From the NCBI GenBank assembly GCA_028288395.1, contig JAQBNV010000536.1:1-5002 (forward strand): a DNA stretch of 5,002 nucleotides, read 5' to 3'. The notes beneath the pieces are model-generated. The model saw only the letters and a list, made by a program, of their open reading frames with translations, was not told the origin of the DNA and ran no database searches. The position numbers and the translations under genes were made by a program. Source of the DNA: Adhaeribacter sp. Lineage in GTDB: Bacteria; Bacteroidota; Bacteroidia; Cytophagales; Hymenobacteraceae. This document shows, in pieces, positions 1-5,002 of this stretch. Each line of letters begins with the position of its first letter. Position 1 is the first letter of the stretch.

Positions 1-97
1 AATTATTAGGTTTTAGTTTACAAGTCAAATACTTATGCATAATAAAAATTATTCATTCGGTATTTGAAAAGAAAATAATACGATAGAGAAAATATTT

Positions 98-151
98 ATG
101 GAGGCAAAAAAGAACCACAAGCTTAACCAGAAGGCTCATTTTATAGCATGA
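98..151 (+). other. Possible 17-codon upstream ORF (leader peptide candidate)
   Basis: An ATG at 98 opens a 17-codon frame, MEAKKNHKLNQKAHFIA, whose TGA at 149-151 overlaps the ATG of the next gene as ATGA. The frame is closed upstream by TGA at 65-67, so it is not the tail of a longer gene. The ATGA overlap is the usual geometry of translational coupling, and the peptide is short, basic and low in hydrophobic residues. Nothing shows that it is translated. An ATG in an A-rich leader can produce this by chance, and no attenuator hairpin is visible after it. Confidence 0.2.
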
Positions 152-1104
152 AGAAAACCTGCTCTTTTTTATACCTGATTTTATTTCTGAATACCGTGGG
201 TTTGGCGCAGCTTAAAGTTATCCTGGACGCCGATATCGACTCGGATGTAGACGATGTAGAAGCCCTGGTCATGGTGCATACTTTAGCCGACCAAAAGAAA
301 ATAGATTTTCTGGGAGTAATTGTTACGAGTGATGATCCGTATGCGGCTGTTTGCACTTCGGCCATTAATAAATATTTTGGCCGCCCGCGCTTGCCGATTG
401 GTGTCCTGAAAAACCAGGCGAATCTCAAAAATCACTCCCGGTATACCCGCCAGGTAGCCGCCGAATTTCCGCACGCATTAAAATCGCACGATAAAGCAAA
501 AGATGCGACGGCAGTTTATAGAAAATTACTTAGCCAAAGCCCGGATTCATCGGTTGTCATTATTACCATCGGGCATTTGTCTAATCTGCAAAACCTGTTA
601 AAATCTGGTAGCGATAAATATTCGGGGTTAACCGGGAAAGAACTGGTAAATAAAAAAGTGGCTAAATGGTTGTGTATGGGCGGCCAGTTCCCCGAAGGAA
701 AAGAAGCCAATTTCTACCGGCCCGATCCGGGTTCTACAGTTTATTGCCTGCAAAACTGGGAAAAGCCGGTGATTTTTGCGGGTTGGGAAGTGGGTGATAA
801 AATTAAAACCGGCGGCGAATTTTTAAAAAAAAAGCTTACCCCGGTCAGTCCGGTTTACCGGGCCTACGAGTTATACAACAACTTTAAAGGACGGGCGAGT
901 TGGGATCAGGTGGCGGTATTTTTATTAACAGCAGAAGCAGGTAAATATTTTGAAGTAATTAATGGTGGTTACTGCCTGGTAAATGCCGATGGCAGCAATA
1001 AATGGGTGCCGGGTGAAGCGAGCAACCAGGCTTATGTGCAATTTAAACCGGGCGTTAACTACGAAGAAATTGGCCGCCTGATGGATGATATGAATATAAA
1101 ATAA
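148..1104 (+). CDS. Exported nucleoside hydrolase-like protein (IU_nuc_hydro superfamily)
   Basis: This 318-residue protein belongs to the inosine/uridine-preferring nucleoside hydrolase fold, whose members split the N-glycosidic bond of ribonucleosides into base and ribose using a Ca2+ held by aspartates. Residues 1-20 form a Sec signal peptide with likely cleavage at GLA|Q, so it should act in the periplasm or outside. The N-terminal metal motif is the expanded form DADIDSDVDD (27-36). FGRPRLPIG (77-85) matches the conserved strand after it, and IGHLSN (141-146) sits where classical enzymes have GPLTN. MGGQF (177-181) followed by E186-x-N188 matches the ribose-binding E-F-N of protozoan enzymes. 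The C-terminal signature is SWDQ (251-254): the metal Asp is kept as D253 but Trp replaces the usual catalytic His. The start at 148 is the only one possible, because an in-frame TAA lies at 124-126. It leads a probable operon with the ADP-ribosylglycohydrolase-like gene 52 bp downstream. The substrate is unknown; a non-nucleoside ribosyl compound is possible. The fold assignment is firm, the reaction inferred. Confidence 0.9.
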   Translation: MKKTCSFLYLILFLNTVGLAQLKVILDADIDSDVDDVEALVMVHTLADQKKIDFLGVIVTSDDPYAAVCTSAINKYFGRPRLPIGVLKNQANLKNHSRYTRQVAAEFPHALKSHDKAKDATAVYRKLLSQSPDSSVVIITIGHLSNLQNLLKSGSDKYSGLTGKELVNKKVAKWLCMGGQFPEGKEANFYRPDPGSTVYCLQNWEKPVIFAGWEVGDKIKTGGEFLKKKLTPVSPVYRAYELYNNFKGRASWDQVAVFLLTAEAGKYFEVINGGYCLVNADGSNKWVPGEASNQAYVQFKPGVNYEEIGRLMDDMNIK

Positions 1105-1156
1105 GCATCTTTAGTAGTTAAAACATCTTTTCGCGTGCAACCTTAAACCAGCTTTT

Positions 1157-2737
1157 ATGCCGATGAAAAAGTCCCTACCGCTAATCTTTAGTTTAGCTTT
1201 CCTGGTATTATCAGCCCAGGCACAAACCAAAACAACCGCTAAAAATGAAACTGCTAAATCAGCAGCTGGCAAAACCATCACGCTATCTAAAGCTGCCCTG
1301 CAGGATAAAATTAAAGGTGGCTGGGCGGGCCAGACCATTGGCGTTACGTTTGGCGGACCTACCGAATTCCGGTTTAACGGCACCATGATAAACGATTACG
1401 TGCCCATTGCCTGGTACGATGGCTACCTCGAAAAAACCATGAAAGAGAACCCGGGCTTGTACGACGATATTTACATGGACCTGACCTTTGTGGGTATTTT
1501 CGAAAAGAAAGGCTTGGATGCGCCGGTTAAGGATTTTGCCGATGCCTACGCCAAGGCGGGTTATATGCTCTGGCACGCGAATCAAGCCGGTCGCTACAAT
1601 ATTTTGCACGGCATGGCTGACCCGCAATCCGGGCATTGGCTAAACAACCCGCACGCTGATTGTATTGATTACCAGATTGAAGCTGATTTTGCCGGCCTGA
1701 TGTCGCCGGGAATGCCCAATACCGCCTCCCAAATAAGCGATAAAATTGGCCATATTATGAACTACGGCGATGGTTGGTATGGCGGCGTATACGTAGGCGC
1801 CCTGTATGCGCTGGCTTTTACCTCCGATAATATTCCTTACATCGTAAGCGAAGCCCTGAAGACCATTCCGGCACAAAGCGATTTTTACCGGTGCATGCGC
1901 GACGTAATAAAATGGCACCAGCAATATCCGAACGATTGGAAAAGAACCTGGTTTGAAGTGCAGCGCAAATGGACAGACGAGGTGGGGTGCCCCGAAGGGA
2001 TTTTTGTGCCTTTTAACATTGATGCCAAGGTAAATGCCGCTTATGTAATTATGGGTTTACTTTATGGTAACGGCGATTTTACCAAAACCATGGAAATCAG
2101 TACGCGTGCCGGTCAGGATTCTGATTGTAATCCGTCGTCGGCAGGTGGTATTCTGGGCACGGTGGTGGGGTACAATAAAATTCCGGCTTACTGGAAAATG
2201 GGTTTAGCGGCCGCCGAACCTATTGATTTTAAATATACCACCATGTCGTTGCAGGATGTGTATGAAATAGGCTATAAACATGCTTTGCAAAATATTAAAC
2301 GCAACGGCGGCCGCGAAACCCCGGATGGAGTGCAGATCATTTCCCAAATTCCGCAGCCGGTCCGGTTCGAGAAGAGTTTTGCGGGTATTTACCCCGTGGA
2401 GAAAAGAAGTATCCGGCAAGATTTGAAAGATGTGTTTACCTTCGATTTTGAAGGCACAGGTTTTGTACTGCGCGGTGAAGCCCGACGAACAAATAATGCC
2501 CAGCCGGAAAACGCCGCTTTAAAAGTAGAAGTTTACCTCGACGGTAAATTAATTGAAACAGCCGATTTGCCGGTTAGCTTTACCACCCGCCGACACGAAA
2601 TAACCTGGAAATACCAGCTGCCCCGGCAAAAACATACGGTCCGGTTAAAACTGCTCAACCCACCCGAAGGCTATACCGTGCACCTGGGCGAAATAATTAT
2701 TTACGCCGACCAACCCGCCAAAACCGCTCATAAATAA
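1157..2737 (+). CDS. Exported ADP-ribosylglycohydrolase-family protein with C-terminal beta-rich domain
   Basis: This 526-residue protein belongs to the ADP-ribosylglycohydrolase (ARH/DraG) family, whose characterised members remove ADP-ribose from proteins or small molecules with a binuclear metal centre. A Sec signal peptide ends near AQA|Q (22/23), so it is exported, unlike classical cytosolic ARH enzymes. A Thr/Ala/Lys-rich linker (24-40) precedes the all-helical catalytic domain (about 45-380). The domain opens with KIKGGWAGQTIG (51-62) and GGPTEF (66-71). It carries YDDIYMDLT (102-110, metal Asps D103 and D104) and closes with GQDSDCN (319-325, D321 and D323). Human ARH3 has Thr where this protein has Y102 and C324. 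Residues about 400-518 form an extra domain predicted to be beta-sandwich, with VEVYLDGK (457-464) and WKYQLP (484-489), which may bind a carbohydrate or polymer. The start could equally be the second ATG at 1163 (MKKSLP), which gives a more typical signal peptide; no Shine-Dalgarno decides. The permease gene starts 45 bp downstream. Family membership is secure. Whether the substrate is ADP-ribose or another glycoside is open. Confidence 0.9.
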   Translation: MPMKKSLPLIFSLAFLVLSAQAQTKTTAKNETAKSAAGKTITLSKAALQDKIKGGWAGQTIGVTFGGPTEFRFNGTMINDYVPIAWYDGYLEKTMKENPGLYDDIYMDLTFVGIFEKKGLDAPVKDFADAYAKAGYMLWHANQAGRYNILHGMADPQSGHWLNNPHADCIDYQIEADFAGLMSPGMPNTASQISDKIGHIMNYGDGWYGGVYVGALYALAFTSDNIPYIVSEALKTIPAQSDFYRCMRDVIKWHQQYPNDWKRTWFEVQRKWTDEVGCPEGIFVPFNIDAKVNAAYVIMGLLYGNGDFTKTMEISTRAGQDSDCNPSSAGGILGTVVGYNKIPAYWKMGLAAAEPIDFKYTTMSLQDVYEIGYKHALQNIKRNGGRETPDGVQIISQIPQPVRFEKSFAGIYPVEKRSIRQDLKDVFTFDFEGTGFVLRGEARRTNNAQPENAALKVEVYLDGKLIETADLPVSFTTRRHEITWKYQLPRQKHTVRLKLLNPPEGYTVHLGEIIIYADQPAKTAHK

Positions 2738-2782
2738 ATTAAACCACCATCAGTTAAATAATTAAAACCAACCAAACCGACC

Positions 2783-3784
2783 ATGTTTATACTGGAAAAT
2801 TACGGCCTGGCCGTTGCTTTTTGCCTTGTTACGATGATTTGCTGGGGTTCCTGGGCGAATACGCAGAAACTGACCGATAAAACCTGGCGCTTTGAATTAT
2901 TTTACTGGGATTATGTAATCGGTATATTGCTCCTCGCATTGCTGGTTGCTTTTACGTTAGGCAGCACCGGCGACCAGGGTCGCAATTTTCCCGATGACGT
3001 TGCCCAGGCTGATGCTGTACATATCAGATCGGCCCTGATTGGTGGCGCGGTTTTTAACGTGGCTAATATTTTACTCATCGCGGCTATTTCTATTGCGGGT
3101 ATGTCGGTCGCTTTCCCGGTGGGCATCGGAATTGCCTTAATATTAGGGGTAATTGATAATTACGCCGATAACCCAATTGGTAACGCAGGTGTTTTGTTTG
3201 GGGGCGTGGGGTTGGTGGCATTAGCTATCCTTTTAAATGCTGCCGCTTATAAACGATTAACCAGCACTACTCCTAAAGTTTCTACCAAAGGCTTGGTGCT
3301 GGCAGTGGTAAGTGGGTGCTTAATGGGCTTGTTTTACGGCTTTGTGGCCAGTTCGATGGCGAAAGATTTTGCCCGGCCGGAAGCTGGTTTCCTAACCCCC
3401 TATACAGCCGTAGTATTTTTTGCCATAGGAATCTTTTTGAGCAATTTTATCCTGAATACCATTTTAATGAAAATGCCATTTGAAGGCACGCCGGTATCTT
3501 ATGCCGACTATTTTAAAGGCAGCGGCCGAAGTCATTTAATGGGCATACTGGGTGGTGTAATCTGGTGCCTTGGCATGTCGTTTAATATTATTGCGTCGGG
3601 CAAAGCCGGACCAGCTATATCTTATGGTTTGGGCCAAGGTGCTACTATTATAGCTGCTCTCTGGGGTATTTATATCTGGCGCGAATTTAAAGCGGCCCCG
3701 CCCGGTACGAGTAAACTGTTAAATTTAATGTTATTGTTTTACGTGGTGGGGATCGGGCTGATTATTGCTTCCCGGTCGATGTGA
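2783..3784 (+). CDS. DMT-superfamily permease, GRP sugar transporter / ureide permease-like
   Basis: This 333-residue inner-membrane protein has about ten hydrophobic helices, at roughly 7-25, 40-59, 83-103, 105-124, 134-152, 169-188, 204-227, 250-270, 275-297 and 311-329, with a hydrophilic loop at 60-82. It has no cleavable signal. The motif CWGSWANTQKL (20-30) followed by FYWDY (40-44) is typical of the bacterial GRP/ureide-permease branch of the drug/metabolite transporter superfamily. The stretch GGAVFNVANILL (87-98) with AFPVGIGIALILG (110-122) fits the same branch, as do the repeated Gly-rich helices of the second half. Known relatives carry glucose, ribose or rhamnose (GRP and RhaT types), or allantoin and nucleobases in plants (UPS proteins). 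It sits 45 bp behind the ADP-ribosylglycohydrolase-like gene and shares its orientation, so it probably imports a product of the upstream exported hydrolases, such as ribose, a base or a ureide. It could also be annotated generically as a multidrug DMT transporter, but the motifs and neighbours argue against drug efflux. The substrate is inferred from context only. Confidence 0.87.
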   Translation: MFILENYGLAVAFCLVTMICWGSWANTQKLTDKTWRFELFYWDYVIGILLLALLVAFTLGSTGDQGRNFPDDVAQADAVHIRSALIGGAVFNVANILLIAAISIAGMSVAFPVGIGIALILGVIDNYADNPIGNAGVLFGGVGLVALAILLNAAAYKRLTSTTPKVSTKGLVLAVVSGCLMGLFYGFVASSMAKDFARPEAGFLTPYTAVVFFAIGIFLSNFILNTILMKMPFEGTPVSYADYFKGSGRSHLMGILGGVIWCLGMSFNIIASGKAGPAISYGLGQGATIIAALWGIYIWREFKAAPPGTSKLLNLMLLFYVVGIGLIIASRSM

Positions 3785-3842
3785 ATATTTTTTTCAGCCT
3801 GTTTTTCAGCTGACTTTTGAATGCTTGAACCAATGTCTTAGA

Positions 3843-3874
3843 TTAGACAAAAAATAGTTGGGTATATAAATTTG
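3843..3874 (+). promoter_or_regulatory. Candidate Bacteroidota-type promoter for the second nucleoside hydrolase gene
   Basis: TAAATTTG at 3867-3874 fits the Bacteroidota -7 consensus TAnnTTTG exactly. A weaker -33 match, TTAGAC, lies at 3843-3848 with 18 bp between. It sits in the 238-bp gap (3785-4022) that separates the lipoprotein hydrolase gene from the three-gene operon, and would give a 5' leader of about 140 nt. The -33 element has TTA instead of TTG, so this is a plausible but unproven call. The rest of the gap holds no gene; it contains a purine-rich GAGGAAGAAGAAGC stretch (3957-3970) with no assigned role. Confidence 0.35.
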
Positions 3875-4022
3875 GCGTACCAATTTTTCGCTCTTTAAAT
3901 AAAAACGTAACGACTATAATTGGCTGGTCATGTACGGTAGCAAAAATATTCTCCGGTGAGGAAGAAGAAGCAAGGTTTATTTATTATATTTTCATTTAGC
4001 AATTCAAGTACATAATTAAAAG

Positions 4023-5002
4023 ATGAAGTACCTCCCCGTATTTATTTTAGCGTCCCTTATTATTGCCAGCGGCTTTTCCGGCTGTAAACCAGGGTCAGTT
4101 AGTGCATCAGATAAAAAGAATCCAGTTAAAATTATTTTGGATAGTGATATTGGCCAGGACTGCGACGACGCGGCGGTAATGGCGTTGATGCACAAATTTG
4201 CGGACAACGGGGAAGCTGAAATATTGGCCACCATGTTTCCGATGCAGGACCCCATGGGCGCTCCGGCCATGGATGTAATAAATACTTTTTACGGTCGCCC
4301 GAATATTCCTATTGGCACGTACAAAGGCAATTATAAGTACCTGGGTGAGTTACACGATCACTATAATACCAAGCTGGCGAAGGCATTTCCGCACGATTTA
4401 AAACATGGTACCGAAGCGCCGGATGCCATTGCCTTGTACCGGGAAATACTCGCAAAGCAACCAAATAAAAGCGTGGTAATTGTAGCCGTAGGCCCCGAAC
4501 TTCTATTAGCTGATTTATTGAAATCCGGCCCAGATAAATACAGTAAATTAAATGGCCGCGATTTGGTAAAAAAGAAAGTAAAGTTGTTATCGGTAATGGG
4601 CGCCGGCTTTCCAAATGACCAGGAATGGAATATTAAAATAGCACCCCTGGCGGCTAAACTGGTAGCCGAAACCTGGCCTACGCCCATCGTTTACAGCGGC
4701 AACGAAATAGGCCAGGCTATCCGCACGGGTAGCCGCCTGCTCACCGAAACGCCACCGAATAACCCGGTAAGAGCCTCCTTCGAAAACCACCCGTTTGTAG
4801 ATAAAGCTACGAAAGATCGCCAGAGTTGGGACCAAACCGCAATGCTTTTTGCCATCAAAGGTTCCCAGGATTACTGGGCTTTGGAAAGCAACGGGTATAA
4901 TTTTATAGACGAAACCGGTAAAAACGAATGGCGCCAGGATGTAGATAAAGACCACAGTTATTTAACTTTAAATAAGCCAGCCGCCGAGATAAAAAAGATT
5001 AT
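4023..5002 (+). CDS. Nucleoside hydrolase-like lipoprotein (IU_nuc_hydro superfamily), 3'-truncated by window edge
   Basis: The first 326 residues are present and no stop is reached. By alignment with the paralogue at 148-1104, only about 10-20 residues should be missing. The N-terminus is a lipoprotein signal with lipobox FSGC and lipidated Cys21. No run of Asp/Glu follows the Cys, so the surface-export signal known from some Bacteroidota is not evident. The metal motif is DSDIGQDCDD (40-49). YGRPNIPIG (90-98), MGAGF (192-196), E201-W-N203 (matching the ribose-binding E-F-N) and SWDQ (268-271) follow in family order. As in the paralogue, Trp269 replaces the usual catalytic His before metal Asp270. 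GPELLL (157-162) replaces the classical GPLTN loop, so that binding region differs even from the paralogue. Shared blocks with the first hydrolase include FPHxLK, DAxxxYR, LLKSGxDKYS and the GxExGxxIxTG stretch, which indicates an old duplication. The start at 4023 is fixed by an in-frame TAA at 4017-4019, and the upstream sequence is A-rich rather than Shine-Dalgarno. It probably acts in the periplasm on a ribosyl compound; the substrate is unknown. Confidence 0.9.
   Translation, partial: MKYLPVFILASLIIASGFSGCKPGSVSASDKKNPVKIILDSDIGQDCDDAAVMALMHKFADNGEAEILATMFPMQDPMGAPAMDVINTFYGRPNIPIGTYKGNYKYLGELHDHYNTKLAKAFPHDLKHGTEAPDAIALYREILAKQPNKSVVIVAVGPELLLADLLKSGPDKYSKLNGRDLVKKKVKLLSVMGAGFPNDQEWNIKIAPLAAKLVAETWPTPIVYSGNEIGQAIRTGSRLLTETPPNNPVRASFENHPFVDKATKDRQSWDQTAMLFAIKGSQDYWALESNGYNFIDETGKNEWRQDVDKDHSYLTLNKPAAEIKKI

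Noticed and set aside
30..37. TACTTATG as a -7 promoter box for the first operon
   Set aside because: It has one mismatch to TAnnTTTG and no proper TTG at the right distance. A second near-match, TATTTATG at 93-100, is equally weak, so no promoter could be chosen in nt 1-147.
100..104. GGAGG Shine-Dalgarno-like sequence
   Set aside because: It is 43 nt before the ATG at 148, too far to serve it, and it overlaps the ATG at 98. Shine-Dalgarno use is rare in Bacteroidota.
1283..1924. Antisense open frames opposite the ADP-ribosylglycohydrolase-like gene (1283-1636 and 1640-1924, minus strand)
   Set aside because: The sense strand carries the conserved catalytic domain through this region. The antisense products are composition artefacts without motifs.
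3794..3813. TCAGC/GCTGA inverted repeat just after the permease gene, a possible terminator
   Set aside because: The stem is only 5 bp with a 10-nt loop and has just a short T run after it. It may simply reflect a direct repeat of TTTTTCAGC at 3790-3798 and 3802-3810.
3930..3959. Nine-codon frame (MYGSKNILR) in the gap before the second hydrolase gene
   Set aside because: It is too short, has no initiation context and no overlap with the next gene; expected by chance.
4361..4955. Long antisense open frames across the second hydrolase gene (4361-4687 and 4587-4955, minus strand)
   Set aside because: They lie fully opposite a gene with clear family motifs, have no recognisable domains, and reflect codon bias of the sense gene.

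Overview
The window is a compact, single-strand gene cluster, most likely from a Bacteroidota chromosome. Supporting signs are A/T-rich gaps without Shine-Dalgarno sequences, a candidate TAnnTTTG-type promoter box, abundant secreted catabolic enzymes with short Sec or lipoprotein signals, and protein families typical of this phylum. A cytophagal origin (Hymenobacter/Adhaeribacter-like) is a guess from codon style only.

Layout: nt 1-147 is an A/T-rich leader holding a possible 17-codon upstream reading frame that overlaps the first start codon by ATGA. Nt 148-1104 encodes an exported nucleoside-hydrolase-like protein. Nt 1157-2737 encodes an exported ADP-ribosylglycohydrolase-family protein with an extra C-terminal beta-rich domain. 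Nt 2783-3784 encodes a ten-helix drug/metabolite-transporter-superfamily permease resembling the GRP sugar transporters and ureide permeases. These three genes are 52 and 45 bp apart, with no convincing terminator or promoter between them, and probably form one operon. A 238-bp non-coding gap with a candidate promoter follows. At nt 4023 a second nucleoside-hydrolase-like gene begins, this time with a lipoprotein signal, and it runs off the right edge just short of its end.

Taken together, the genes look like an envelope-located salvage module. Two paralogous N-glycosidase-type hydrolases, one soluble and one lipid-anchored, and one ADP-ribosyl hydrolase-like enzyme could cleave ribosyl (N- or O-glycosidic) bonds outside the cytoplasm. 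The permease could then import the released sugar, base or ureide. The substrates are not shown by the sequence. All three hydrolases keep most of the metal-binding acidic residues of their families but change some of the other active-site positions, so the chemistry may differ from textbook nucleoside hydrolases and ADP-ribosylhydrolases. No RNA genes, mobile elements, CRISPR arrays or defence genes are visible.
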